Below are positions 8,069 to 17,013 of a DNA stretch of 64,000 nt, one piece after another (positions within the stretch are counted from its first letter, which is position 1; each line of letters begins with the position of its first letter). The notes beneath the pieces are model-generated. The model saw only the letters and a list, made by a program, of their open reading frames with translations, did not search any database and had not been told where the DNA came from. Source of the stretch: JAHEJE01 sp965216335 (GTDB lineage: Bacteria > Pseudomonadota > Alphaproteobacteria > Rhizobiales > Aestuariivirgaceae); contig OZ244154.1 in assembly GCA_965216335.1 (NCBI GenBank), positions 3,100,001-3,164,000 on the forward strand. The letters are read 5' to 3'. The position numbers and the translations under genes were made by a program.

Positions 8069-8482
8069 ATGGCAGCCCAGAAGGGACGCGATCTTCTGTT
8101 GAAGATCGACAGCGACGGATTGGGAACCTTTGTGACCGTTGCAGGTCTGCGGACCCATACTTTGGCATTCAACGCCGAAACCGTCGACATCACACATCAA
8201 GAGTCTGCCGGCGCCTGGCGCGAGTTGCTGGCCGGTGCCGGGCTTAAGTCCGCGGGCATCCGTGGCACGGGCATCTTCAAGGACAACGCCAGCGATGCGA
8301 CTGTAAGGGACTACTTCTTCAACGACACGATCCGCGACTGGCAGGTGATCGTGCCGGACTTTGGTACCATCGAAGGGCCATTCCAGATCACGGCATTGGA
8401 ATACGCCGGCAATCACGATGGCGAGGTGACGTCCGAGCTGGCTTTGGAGTCGGCCGGTCTGCTGACTTTCACCGCGTTTTGA
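8069..8482 (+). CDS. Major tail tube protein (RcGTA gp9-like)
   Basis: The start at 8069 is chosen because GAAGGAG sits at ideal distance and the family N-terminus AAQKGRDLLLKIDSDGLGTF begins right there, giving 137 residues, the size of RcGTA gp9 as I recall it. The body (TVDITHQESAGAWRELLAGAG, then GTGIFKDNASDATVRDYF) matches the TP901-1-type major tail protein family. It polymerises as hexameric rings around the tape measure protein. Confidence 0.88.
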   Translation: MAAQKGRDLLLKIDSDGLGTFVTVAGLRTHTLAFNAETVDITHQESAGAWRELLAGAGLKSAGIRGTGIFKDNASDATVRDYFFNDTIRDWQVIVPDFGTIEGPFQITALEYAGNHDGEVTSELALESAGLLTFTAF

Positions 8483-8491
8483 GGCTGAGCA

Positions 8492-8806
8492 ATGGCCAAT
8501 ACCCATCGTGGCGAGATCACCGCCGAACTGGACGGCAAGTCGTGGACGCTGTGCCTGACGCTCGGTGCGCTGGCGGAGCTGGAGAACGCCTTTGGCGACC
8601 AGGATCTTCTGGCGCTGGTAGAACGTTTCGAAGGCGGAACGATTTCTGCGAAGGACGCCATGCGGGTCATCACCGCTGGGCTTCGCGGTGCCGGCAACGA
8701 TGTTTCGGCTGCTGACGTTGCCGCGATGACCGCGCCCGGAGGGGCTGCGGGCTACGTCGATATTGTGGTGCGGCTGCTGACGGCGACTTTTGGAAGTGCT
8801 GAATGA
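8492..8806 (+). CDS. GTA gp10-family tail assembly chaperone
   Basis: 104 residues starting ANTHRGEITAELDGKSWTLC with the pattern LTLGALAELENAFGDQDL and LVERFEGGTISAKDAMRVI, characteristic of the gene-transfer-agent gp10 family. The following gene overlaps it by four bases. In siphophages two chaperone open frames before the tape measure, often linked by a frameshift, serve the same role; here they are two separate overlapping genes. Confidence 0.85.
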   Translation: MANTHRGEITAELDGKSWTLCLTLGALAELENAFGDQDLLALVERFEGGTISAKDAMRVITAGLRGAGNDVSAADVAAMTAPGGAAGYVDIVVRLLTATFGSAE

Positions 8807-9030
8807 CCGGCGAGACTGCGCAACGGTGTTTTCCGTGGATCCGCGCCATGCAGATTGGCTTCGGCGAACTGCGGCTTGCGCCACGGGACTTTTGGGCCAT
8901 GACGCCAAAAGAGTTGGCAATGGCCGCGCAGGCGCTGCACGGCGAACCGCCCCATCCGTTGCAGCGCGTCGAGTTGGATCGTCTGATCTCACGCTACCCT
9001 GATCAAGGACCAAACAATGGAACAGATTGA
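8803..9030 (+). CDS. Phage tail assembly chaperone, rcc01693-type
   Basis: A 75-residue protein with the signature FPWIRAMQIGFGELRLAPRD followed by FWAMTPKELAMAA, matching the small second chaperone of RcGTA-type clusters. It starts inside the stop of the gp10 gene (ATGA) and its own 3' end overlaps the tape measure start by 14 bases, so translation of the three is coupled. Confidence 0.85.
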   Translation: MTGETAQRCFPWIRAMQIGFGELRLAPRDFWAMTPKELAMAAQALHGEPPHPLQRVELDRLISRYPDQGPNNGTD

Positions 9031-9592
9031 AAGTTTCAGTATCGGCCTGAAGCTCGACTCGGCCGGGCTGAAACGCGACCTGGGCGACCTGTCCCGGCTC
9101 GGCAACAGCTTCGGCGCCAGCATTACCCGCGCTTTTACAGGAGCGATCTCCGGCGGTCGCAAGTTCTCCGATGTCTTACGCACGCTGGCACTGTCGCTCT
9201 CGCGTCAGGCTCTCAGTGCTGCGTTGCGTCCGATCGGCAACCTTGCCGGCAATGCCCTGACCGGTCTTTTTGGCGCTTTCACCGGCAACAGCCACGGCAA
9301 TGTTATCCGCAACCGGCAGGTCACACCGTTTGCCGACGGTGGCGTTGTCAATTCGCCGGTCCTGTTTCCGTTGCGCTCAGCTCTGGGCGTGGCCGGAGAA
9401 GCCGGGCCGGAAGCCATCCTTCCCCTCAAGCGAGGCGGTGACGGAAGGCTAGGCGTCGCCGCCGGCGGGGCAGGAGGCGTGGTGGTCAACATGACCATCA
9501 CGACGCCTGATGTCGGAGGTTTCCGACGTTCCCAAGCTCAAGTCGCGGCATCGCTGGCTCGCGCCATCGAGCGCGGTCAGCGCAATCTGTGA
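9017..9592 (+). CDS. Short tail tape measure protein (RcGTA gp11-like)
   Basis: 191 residues. The N-terminus (IESFSIGLKLDSAGLKRDLG) and the segment SFGASITRAFTGAISGGRKF, followed by an Ala/Leu-rich helix and GGVVNSPVLFPL...GEAGPEAILPL, match the small tape measure proteins of GTAs. Real siphophage tape measures are several times longer; this length implies a very short tail, as in RcGTA. The glycine-rich patch near residues 140-160 (GGDGRLGVAAGGAGGVV) precedes a C-terminal helix. Confidence 0.85.
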   Translation: MEQIESFSIGLKLDSAGLKRDLGDLSRLGNSFGASITRAFTGAISGGRKFSDVLRTLALSLSRQALSAALRPIGNLAGNALTGLFGAFTGNSHGNVIRNRQVTPFADGGVVNSPVLFPLRSALGVAGEAGPEAILPLKRGGDGRLGVAAGGAGGVVVNMTITTPDVGGFRRSQAQVAASLARAIERGQRNL

Positions 9593-9610
9593 ACAACGAG
9601 GCAACGAGAC

Positions 9611-10252
9611 ATGGCAGCCTTTCATGAGGTGCGGTTCCCAACCGCCATTTCGCGCCGCTCGACCGGCGGGCCGGAACGGCGGACCGAGATTGTCACGCTG
9701 GGTTCAGGTGCGGAGGAACGCAACAGCCGCTGGGCCGATTCACGCCGCAGGTATGATGCGGGTCTGGGCATCGTGACGTTGGACGAGATTCATGCTGTCA
9801 TTGAGTTCTTCGAAGAGCGCCGTGGCCGCCTGCATGGCTTTCGTTGGAAGGACCACGCGGACTTTAAATCTGCACCGCCGCTGCAGAGTGTCGGCGACGC
9901 GGATCAGTCCATCGGCGTAGGCGATGGGGTGGTGGATCAGTTCCAGCTGGTGAAGGACTACGGCACCGGCACAACGCGCTATGCCCGCACCGTGACGAAG
10001 CCTGTCGCGGGAACGGTCGTCGTCGCTGTGGATGGTACGCCGCAAAGCGAAGGCGGCGACTTCACGGTTGATGCGGCTACCGGTGCAGTGACTTTTCAAC
10101 CGGGCAGCGTTCCCGCCAATGGCGCAGCTGTAACCGCCGGCTTTGAGTTCGATGTTCCGGTTCGATTCGAGACGGATCTGCTGGAGATCAACCTGGCGGC
10201 GTTCGATGCCGGACAGGTGCCGCAGATCGGTATCGTCGAGGTGCGGGTATGA
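9611..10252 (+). CDS. DUF2460 distal tail protein (RcGTA gp12-like)
   Basis: 213 residues beginning AAFHEVRFPTAISRRSTGGP, with the family block RRYDAGLGIVTLDEIHAVIE and GRLHGFRWKDHADFKS. This is the TIGR02217/DUF2460 family found in GTAs and many alphaproteobacterial prophages. It forms the ring joining tail tube and baseplate. The stop overlaps the next start by four bases. Confidence 0.9.
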   Translation: MAAFHEVRFPTAISRRSTGGPERRTEIVTLGSGAEERNSRWADSRRRYDAGLGIVTLDEIHAVIEFFEERRGRLHGFRWKDHADFKSAPPLQSVGDADQSIGVGDGVVDQFQLVKDYGTGTTRYARTVTKPVAGTVVVAVDGTPQSEGGDFTVDAATGAVTFQPGSVPANGAAVTAGFEFDVPVRFETDLLEINLAAFDAGQVPQIGIVEVRV

Positions 10253-11142
10253 GGACGCTTGCAACCGGGTTGCAGGCACATCTCGATACCGGTGCAACGA
10301 CATTGTGCTGGTGCTGGAAGCTTGCACCGCTCTCAGCTTCGCCATTGGGCTTTACTGATCATGATCGCGATCTGAGCTTCGATGGCATCTCCTTTGAGGC
10401 CGTGAGTGGCTTTGCCGGCACTGAGATCGAGACAAGTCTCGGTCTCAATGTCGATGACCTGGAGGCCGAGGGCGCACTGGTGTCAAACAAGCTTATTGAG
10501 GCCGATCTGTTCGCTGGAGTCTACGACAATGCCGAGGTCGAGATCTGGCTCGTGAACTGGCAGGATGTGGCGCAGCGCCAGTTGTTGCGAAAGGGCAACC
10601 TTGGCGAGGTTTCGCGCGGGCAAACCGGATTTAAGGCCGAAATACGCGGGCTGGCGCATCAGCTCAACCAGCCGCAAGGCCGCCTGTTCCAATATGGATG
10701 CGACGCGGTTCTGGGTGATCAGCGATGTGGAGTTGATCTGAACGGTCCGGCCTTTCGTGGAACTGCTATCGTGGCAAGCAGTGAGGATGACCGGCGGTTG
10801 CACGTGACTGGGATCGAAAGCTTTGCCGCCGGTTGGTTTGCGCGCGGCAAGGCGAGTTGGAACAGCGGGTTGAATGTAGGACGGTCAATGGATGTCAAAG
10901 CGCACCGGATCGGCGGCACCGGCATCGTTATCGAACTCTGGGAGCCAATGGCCGAAACGGTGTCGCCTGGTGATGCGTTTGACGTAACGGCGGGGTGTGA
11001 CAAGCAGTTCGCGACGTGCCGTGACAAGTTCGCCAACGCGATGCAGTTTCGCGGCTTTCCGCAGATGCCCGGCAATGATTTTGTCACCGCCTATCCGAAC
11101 CGCGACGACACCACCAATGACGGCGCCAGCCGCAGCCAATAG
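10249..11142 (+). CDS. DUF2163 baseplate hub protein (RcGTA gp13-like)
   Basis: 297 residues of the DUF2163/TIGR02218 family: HLDTGATTLCWCWKL at the N-terminus, GFTDHDRDLSFDGISFEA, a Cys-containing GCDAVLGDQRCGVDL, and a late GCDKQFATCRDKFANAMQFR with FPQMPGNDF. The four cysteines in these two C-terminal motifs are placed like the iron-sulfur ligands reported for RcGTA gp13. The number and spacing of cysteines is seen; cluster binding is by analogy. Confidence 0.88.
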   Translation: MRTLATGLQAHLDTGATTLCWCWKLAPLSASPLGFTDHDRDLSFDGISFEAVSGFAGTEIETSLGLNVDDLEAEGALVSNKLIEADLFAGVYDNAEVEIWLVNWQDVAQRQLLRKGNLGEVSRGQTGFKAEIRGLAHQLNQPQGRLFQYGCDAVLGDQRCGVDLNGPAFRGTAIVASSEDDRRLHVTGIESFAAGWFARGKASWNSGLNVGRSMDVKAHRIGGTGIVIELWEPMAETVSPGDAFDVTAGCDKQFATCRDKFANAMQFRGFPQMPGNDFVTAYPNRDDTTNDGASRSQ

Positions 11143-11157
11143 TAACGGGTGTGAGAG

Positions 11158-11592
11158 ATGATTGAACGGCAGGCCGTCGTGGCCGCGGCGCGTAATTGGA
11201 TGGGCACGCCTTACCGGCATCAGGCCTCGCTGAAGGGAGTAGGGTGCGACTGTCTTGGCTTTGTGCGCGGCGTCTGGCGAGACGTCTACGGCGCCGAACC
11301 GGAGACGGTTCCGGCCTATGCGCCAGGCTGGGCCGAAGGCGGGCGTGACGAACGACTGCTGGCGGCGGCGCGGCGCAACTGCTCGGAGATCGGCGCGGAC
11401 GGCTTTGCCGAGGGTGATCTGCTGCTGTTCCGCTGGCGGCCACATCTGCCGGCAAAGCATGCGGCGATTGCGACCTCGAAGTCGACCATGCTGCACGCCC
11501 AACAGGGCGCGGACGTTTGCGAAGTGATGATTTCCAACTGGTGGCGCCGGCACATGGCAGCCGCATTCCGATTCCCCGGAGTTGAAACTTAA
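11158..11592 (+). CDS. NlpC/P60-family cell wall peptidase of the tail tip (RcGTA gp14-like)
   Basis: 144 residues. Catalytic Cys lies in GVGCDCLGFVRGVW (about residues 26-39) and the His in LPAKHAAIATS (about 98-108), as in TIGR02219 phage wall peptidases. It should cut peptidoglycan cross-links locally during DNA delivery and ride on the tail hub. The gene ends one base before the next start, so expression is coupled to the host-specificity gene. Confidence 0.9.
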   Translation: MIERQAVVAAARNWMGTPYRHQASLKGVGCDCLGFVRGVWRDVYGAEPETVPAYAPGWAEGGRDERLLAAARRNCSEIGADGFAEGDLLLFRWRPHLPAKHAAIATSKSTMLHAQQGADVCEVMISNWWRRHMAAAFRFPGVET

Positions 11593-14500
11593 ATGGCAAC
11601 CTTGGTGTTACAGACAGCCGGCCAGGCGATCGGCGGCCTGATCGGCGGTCCGGTCGGAGCGCTGATCGGACGTGGCGTTGGTGCCATTGCCGGCAGCTTC
11701 ATCGACCAGTCGTTGTTCGGTCCGCCCCGGCGCAGCATCGAAGGTCGCCGGCTGACTGATCTGCACATTCTGTCGTCCTCGGAAGGCGCACCGGTACCGC
11801 GTGTCTGGGGGCGCATGCGGCTTGGCGGCCAGATGATTTGGGCAACCAACCTGGAAGAGGACGTAACAACGCGTTCCGAAGGCGGCGGCAAAGGCTCACC
11901 GGCACCGGAGACGACGGTTACCGAATATACCTATTACGCCAACTTTGCCGTTGCCCTGTGCGAAGGCCCGGTGGCGCGCATTGGCCGCGTCTGGGCGGAT
12001 GGAAAAGAACTCGATCTCAGCCCCTACACGTGGCGGTTCTACCGGGGCGATGAGACGCAGACACCCGATAGCCTGATCACTGCCAAGGAGGGAGCCGACA
12101 ATTCCCCGGCCTACCGTGGCACGGCCTACGTGGTGTTTGAACGCCTGCCGCTGGAACGCTTCGGCAACCGCATCCCACAGCTGTCTTTCGAGGTCTTTAG
12201 ACCGGTCGACGATGTCGAGAAAAAGATCACCGCGGTCAACATGATTCCCGGTTCAACCGAGTTCGGTTACGATACAGATATCGTGAAACGCTCGGGAGCG
12301 TGGGGGGAAACCCTGCCCGAGAACACCCATGTCAGCGCAGCCAACACCGATTGGTCCGAGTCGCTTGACCAGCTTCAGGCGGTAGCACCGAACCTTGGTT
12401 CGGTGTCGCTGGTCGTGTCCTGGTTCGGCGACGACCTGCGATGCGGCAACTGCCTGCTCAGGCCCGGTGTAGAGAACGCCGGCAAGTCGACGTCGCCGCA
12501 TGCCTGGACTGTGGCCGGCGAAAGCCGCCAGAGCGCCTATGTCGTATCTCAGATTGACGGCCGGCCGGCGTTCGGTGGCACACCTTCGGATGATACCGTG
12601 GTGCGCGCCATTGCTGACCTGACAGCGCGCGGCCTGAAAGTGCAGTTCTATCCCTTCATTCTGATGGACATACCGACAGGCAATACGCTGCCGGATCCGG
12701 AAAGCGGAGGGGTCGGCCAGCCCGCCTACCCGTGGCGCGGCCGCATCACTTGTGACCCGGCTCCCGGGTTGCCGGGTACGCCAGACAAGTCAGCGGCGGT
12801 GGCCAGTCAGATAGCAAACCTTATCGGCACCGCGGCGCCCGGTGACTTCTCGATTTCGACCGGGTCGGTGGTCTATTCAGGCCCGGCAGAGTGGTCGCTT
12901 AGACGCATGGTGCTGCACTATGCACATCTTTGCGCGCTGGCCGGCGGTGTCGATACATTTATCATCGCCAGCGAGCTCGTGCGGTTGACAACCTTGCGGG
13001 ACAGTGCATCAGGGTTTCCAGTCGTTTCGGCCCTGAAACAGTTGGGCGATGAGGTTGCAGCCGTTCTGCCGGCTGCGAAGATTTCCTACGCCGCCGACTG
13101 GTCTGAGTACTTCGGCTATCATCCTGCTGACGCCAGCAACGATGTCTATTTTCATTTGGACGAGTTTTGGGCCTCACCGAGCGTCGCCTTCGTTGGCATC
13201 GACAACTACATGCCCCTGTCTGACTGGCGGGACGGTTCCGGTCATGCAGATGCACTAGCCGGCTTTCGCTCGATCTATGAGTTGGACTATCTGAAAGCAA
13301 ACGTCGCTGCCGGAGAAGGCTATGACTGGTACTACGCGAGCAGTGTCGACCGGGATGCGCAAATCCGCACACCGATCACTGACGGTCAGGGCAAGCCCTG
13401 GGTGTTTCGGTATAAGGACCTCGAAAGCTGGTGGCGCAATCCACACTATCACCGGCCGGGTGGAGCCGAAAACGCCTCGCCAACCGGTTGGGTACCGGAG
13501 TCAAAGCCAATACGGTTCACCGAAGCAGGATGCCCGGCGGTCGACAAGGGCCCGAACCAGCCGAATGTATTCTTCGACCCGAAGTCATCCCAGTCGCAAT
13601 TGCCGTATTACTCATCCGGACTGCGGGACGATTTTGTGCTACGGCGCTATATCGAAGCTCTAATCGATTATTGGGATCCGCTCTCCGGAAACAATCCGGT
13701 TTCTGTGGTCTACGGCTCCGAGATGGTCGAGCCCGACGGAATCCACATTTGGGCATGGGACGCGCGGCCCTACCCAGCATTTCCGTATCGCACTGACGTT
13801 TGGTCGGACGGTGAGAACTATGCCCGAGGCCATTGGTTGAACGGTCGGCTGGGCGCCGTTTCAATTGCCGGCCTGCTGGCAGGAATTCTGGATGAGTACG
13901 GATTCGTCGACTATGAAATCGGCGACGTTGAGGGAGTGGTGGACGGTTATGTCATAGACAGTGTCATGTCCGCCCGCAGTGCCATCGATCCACTTGGCGA
14001 CGCATTCGCCTTCGATGCGTTGGAAAGCAGCGGCAAGATCACTTTCCGCAGCAGGCGCACTTCGCCGGTTGCCGAGGTGTTTGCAGCTGACCTGGTCGAA
14101 CAAGATGCCGAACGACCGCTGTACGCCCTGACAAGGGCGCAGGAAACGGAGTTGCCGTCGGCGTTGAAAATGAACTTTGCCGAGTCAGCAATTGACTACC
14201 GTCGCGCCACGGCAGACGCACGGCGGCTGACGGCATCCAGCGTACGCCACAGGGTTCTCGATCTGCCGGCAGCGCTGCCGCAGTCGGTGGCCCAGGCTAG
14301 AACCGACATCAGACTGCAGGAAATCTGGGTCGGCCGCGAGACAGCAAGTTTCACATTGCCGCCGAGTGCAATGAAGTTGGAGCCCGGTGATGCAATCGAT
14401 TTCTCTGCGGTGACCAACACGCGAACTCTGCGAATCGAAATGGCCAGTGAGGGCGACAGCCGGCGGATCGATGCACGAACGCTGCAGGCCAGCGTCTACG

Positions 14501-15489
14501 AGCACGCCGACGCTCCCGCACGCGGCGGCCAGGCCCAGTTGCCCAAGGTCTTCGGAGCGCCCCGCTATGCGGTCATGGACATGCCGATGTTGCGCGAACA
14601 GGACGATCCGTACGCGCCATGGGTTGCGGCCAGCGCATTGCCGTGGCCCGGTACGCTCGCTGTTCTGCGCGACCAGGGCAGCGGGAGTTTTGTCACCAAC
14701 ACGACCCTGCGCATTCCTGCAGCCATGGGTGAGACGTCAACGGTTCTGTCCGCCGGACCTCTTGATCGATTCGACCGGGTCAGCACGGTATCTGTCCAGA
14801 TGTTTTCCGGTGCACTGCAGTCGGTGAACGAAGCTGAATTGCTGGCCGGCTCCAACGCGATAGCCATCGGCGACTCAGTGTCGGGGTGGGAAATCATACA
14901 ATTCATGACCGCCACACTGACCGGGTCTGGTCAGTATGACCTGTCCCTTTTGTTACGCGGGCAACGCGGATCCGAACCGGAAATGCTGGCCAGCCGACCG
15001 CCGGGCGCACAGGTGGTGGTTCTCGATCGAGCGGTCCGGCAGTTGCAACTGCAGGCCGGCGACATCGGGCTTGACGTCGATCTACGGATTGGCCCGGCAT
15101 CATTGGACGCCGGCGACCCGGCCTACGTTGATGTAACGGTGATGCCGCAAGGCCTTGGTCTCAGGCCGCTGCCACCTGTGCATGTCACCGCCAGCGATAA
15201 CGGTGGTGATACCGAGCTCAGCTGGATTCGCCAAACGCGTATCGGCGGCGACAGTTGGCAACTGGATGAAGTGCCTCTCGGCGAAGATGACGAACGCTAT
15301 GAAGTGGACATCATGAACGGTGCCGCGGTCGTACGCACCATAGTCTCAGCGCAGCCGTCCGCCACCTACACAAGTGCTCAACAAATCGCCGACTGGGGAG
15401 CGCCCCAGACCGAACTGGATGTCGCCATTTACCAACTCTCGGCGACCTATGGACGCGGTGCAGTACGAAGGACCATCGTAAATGTCTGA
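11593..15489 (+). CDS. GTA host-specificity / megatron protein with TIM-barrel-like domain (RcGTA gp15-like)
   Basis: 1298 residues, close to the ~1300 of RcGTA gp15 as I recall it. The N-terminus is glycine-rich and hydrophobic (GQAIGGLIGGPVGALIGRGV), typical of this family. The middle, about residues 400-720, is the GTA TIM-barrel-like domain with VAFVGIDNYMPLSDW and FTEAGCPAVDKGPNQPNVF; the C-terminal half is the phage tail/hub domain. It forms the tail tip that recognises and penetrates the recipient envelope. The reading frame is uninterrupted over 3.9 kb, an argument that the cluster is under selection rather than decaying. Confidence 0.93.
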   Translation: MATLVLQTAGQAIGGLIGGPVGALIGRGVGAIAGSFIDQSLFGPPRRSIEGRRLTDLHILSSSEGAPVPRVWGRMRLGGQMIWATNLEEDVTTRSEGGGKGSPAPETTVTEYTYYANFAVALCEGPVARIGRVWADGKELDLSPYTWRFYRGDETQTPDSLITAKEGADNSPAYRGTAYVVFERLPLERFGNRIPQLSFEVFRPVDDVEKKITAVNMIPGSTEFGYDTDIVKRSGAWGETLPENTHVSAANTDWSESLDQLQAVAPNLGSVSLVVSWFGDDLRCGNCLLRPGVENAGKSTSPHAWTVAGESRQSAYVVSQIDGRPAFGGTPSDDTVVRAIADLTARGLKVQFYPFILMDIPTGNTLPDPESGGVGQPAYPWRGRITCDPAPGLPGTPDKSAAVASQIANLIGTAAPGDFSISTGSVVYSGPAEWSLRRMVLHYAHLCALAGGVDTFIIASELVRLTTLRDSASGFPVVSALKQLGDEVAAVLPAAKISYAADWSEYFGYHPADASNDVYFHLDEFWASPSVAFVGIDNYMPLSDWRDGSGHADALAGFRSIYELDYLKANVAAGEGYDWYYASSVDRDAQIRTPITDGQGKPWVFRYKDLESWWRNPHYHRPGGAENASPTGWVPESKPIRFTEAGCPAVDKGPNQPNVFFDPKSSQSQLPYYSSGLRDDFVLRRYIEALIDYWDPLSGNNPVSVVYGSEMVEPDGIHIWAWDARPYPAFPYRTDVWSDGENYARGHWLNGRLGAVSIAGLLAGILDEYGFVDYEIGDVEGVVDGYVIDSVMSARSAIDPLGDAFAFDALESSGKITFRSRRTSPVAEVFAADLVEQDAERPLYALTRAQETELPSALKMNFAESAIDYRRATADARRLTASSVRHRVLDLPAALPQSVAQARTDIRLQEIWVGRETASFTLPPSAMKLEPGDAIDFSAVTNTRTLRIEMASEGDSRRIDARTLQASVYEHADAPARGGQAQLPKVFGAPRYAVMDMPMLREQDDPYAPWVAASALPWPGTLAVLRDQGSGSFVTNTTLRIPAAMGETSTVLSAGPLDRFDRVSTVSVQMFSGALQSVNEAELLAGSNAIAIGDSVSGWEIIQFMTATLTGSGQYDLSLLLRGQRGSEPEMLASRPPGAQVVVLDRAVRQLQLQAGDIGLDVDLRIGPASLDAGDPAYVDVTVMPQGLGLRPLPPVHVTASDNGGDTELSWIRQTRIGGDSWQLDEVPLGEDDERYEVDIMNGAAVVRTIVSAQPSATYTSAQQIADWGAPQTELDVAIYQLSATYGRGAVRRTIVNV

Positions 15490-16303
15490 CACACCTCGCC
15501 TTGGATTGCCGCAAATTGCGGCGTCGCAGGCTCAAAAGCATGTCACCCACAATGAAGCGCTGCTCGATCTTGATGCTTTCGTCCAGACGAGCGCCAAAGA
15601 CCGCGATCTTGCAGCGCCGCCAGGCAGCCCCGCAAATGGCGATACCTACATCGTTGCCGCAGGTGGGACAGGCGTTTGGACCGGTCAGGATGGCAATCTG
15701 GCCGTTAGCACAGATGGCGGTTGGCGTTTCGTAGTACCGATCGAAGGTTTGGTCGTCTGGTTGGAAGACGAGGCTTTGCAGGTCATCCATCACTCCGGCG
15801 TTTGGAACACGTTGTCGTCGCTGATGTCGCTGCAAAACGTCCCTCTTGTCGGCGTCAACACGAGCGCGGACGCGGTCAACAAGTTTGCGGTGAAGTCCAA
15901 CGCGATCCTGTTTGCCGCACTGGAAGCAGTCGCCGGCGGGAACGGCGACATCCAGTTCAAGGTGAACAAGGAGGCGGCAGCCGATACCGGATCGCTGCTG
16001 TTTCAGACTGGATTTTCAGGTCGCGCCGAGATGGGGCTGACTGGAAATGACGACTTTACCGTTAAAGTGTCATCGGACGGCACGGCCTTCAACGAAGCCC
16101 TCAGGATCGACCGGGCGACCAGCCGAACGAACTTCGGCGGCCCGGCTCGCCTGGTAAACTTCGCCGTTTCGTCGTTGCCGTCGCCGTCAGCTGCCGGTGC
16201 CGGATCACTGGTATTTGTCAGCGATGAATCAGGCGGCGCGGTCGTCGCCTTCAGCGATGGCGCGAATTGGCGCCGTGTGACGGATCGGGCGATCGTATCA
16301 TGA
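15482..16303 (+). CDS. DUF2793 tail-associated protein
   Basis: 273 residues starting MSDTPRLGLPQIAASQAQKH and VTHNEALLDLDAFVQ, the DUF2793 signature, then GDTYIVAAGGTGVWTGQDGN and a C-terminal beta-rich domain with GSLVFVSDESGGAVVAFSDG. In alphaproteobacterial GTA and prophage clusters such genes follow the gp15-type hub and probably form a fibre base or receptor-binding head. It overlaps both neighbours by a few bases, tying it to the GTA operon. Confidence 0.82.
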   Translation: MSDTPRLGLPQIAASQAQKHVTHNEALLDLDAFVQTSAKDRDLAAPPGSPANGDTYIVAAGGTGVWTGQDGNLAVSTDGGWRFVVPIEGLVVWLEDEALQVIHHSGVWNTLSSLMSLQNVPLVGVNTSADAVNKFAVKSNAILFAALEAVAGGNGDIQFKVNKEAAADTGSLLFQTGFSGRAEMGLTGNDDFTVKVSSDGTAFNEALRIDRATSRTNFGGPARLVNFAVSSLPSPSAAGAGSLVFVSDESGGAVVAFSDGANWRRVTDRAIVS

Positions 16304-16560
16304 TGCTGACAATCGAATGGCAGCATGTGGCTGGACTGCTTGCGGTCGCAGCCACGGTGAGTGGCATTTGGTGGCGCCTGCAACAACAGATCACGGCCAA
16401 TGCCCGCGCGTTGGATGCCTACAAGCTTGAGGCAGCGGAGAAGTACGCGAGCATCGCACATCTCAAGGATGTTGAGGCCCGGCTGGTTGTATCCATCGAC
16501 CGGTTGTCGGATCGCATCGACAGGCTGCTGTCGAAGCTGGAGCATCAAGCCGAGAACTGA
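16300..16560 (+). CDS. Small membrane protein with coiled coil
   Basis: The start at 16300 overlaps the upstream stop as ATGA and gives 86 residues; a longer frame from 16267 would lie in the DUF2793 gene. Residues about 5-24 (EWQHVAGLLAVAATVSGIWW) form one membrane segment; the rest is a charged amphipathic helix (VEARLVVSIDRLSDRIDRLL) likely to form a coiled coil. Such proteins are common in phage tail-lysis regions as accessory lysis or spanin-like factors, but no specific family was recognised. Confidence 0.65.
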   Translation: MMLTIEWQHVAGLLAVAATVSGIWWRLQQQITANARALDAYKLEAAEKYASIAHLKDVEARLVVSIDRLSDRIDRLLSKLEHQAEN

Positions 16561-16591
16561 CATCCACCAAAAATTCTGAGGAACTGAAACC

Positions 16592-16615
16592 GCCGCCAAC
16601 TCTGGCGGCTTCTTT
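16592..16615 (+). terminator. Weak intrinsic terminator inside the late GTA region
   Basis: GCCGCCA (16592-16598) pairs with TGGCGGC (16603-16609) over a 4-base loop and is followed by TTCTTT. It separates the head-tail block from the fibre and lysis genes and could attenuate or split the transcript. The U-run is short, so termination may be partial. Confidence 0.5.
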
Positions 16616-16633
16616 GTGAGAGGAAAAAGCCAA

Positions 16634-17008
16634 ATGGCTGTGAACTACAATACGAACCTGAAGAACAACCGCATGACCGAGGTCGTAACGGCGATTGATG
16701 CTGGAGCCTCAGCCGGAACGTTGGAAATCGGCACCGCCGGAATGGCAAGTGTGCTGGCAACGATTACCCTTTCTGATCCGTCCGGAACAGTTTCAGGAGG
16801 AGTCCTGACGTTCTCCGGTACGCCGCTGTCAGCCAGCGCGTCGGCAACGGGCACCGCCGCGGAAGCTCAGATCAAGGACTCCAACAGCACCGTTGTCATA
16901 TCCGGCCTGACCGTTTCCACTTCCGGCGCTGACATTAATCTGAATTCTACGTCGATTTCATCGGGTCAGACCGTCGAGATCACTTCAGGCACCATCACCC
17001 ACGGGTAA
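16634..17008 (+). CDS. Phage-type beta-rich structural protein of unknown role
   Basis: The ATG at 16634 has AGGA upstream at fair spacing and gives 124 residues; an upstream ATG at 16616 would hide that site. The pattern NYNTNLKNNRMTEVVTAIDA, GTLEIGTAGMASVLATITLS and GGVLTFSGTPLSASASATG recurs in hypothetical proteins of alphaproteobacterial and Pseudomonas phages, in my recollection. It is low in charge, Thr/Ser/Ala-rich and predicted beta-sheet. Its place between a hub-side protein and the repeat fibre suggests a decoration or fibre-linked role. Confidence 0.65.
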   Translation: MAVNYNTNLKNNRMTEVVTAIDAGASAGTLEIGTAGMASVLATITLSDPSGTVSGGVLTFSGTPLSASASATGTAAEAQIKDSNSTVVISGLTVSTSGADINLNSTSISSGQTVEITSGTITHG

Positions 17009-17013
17009 CAATC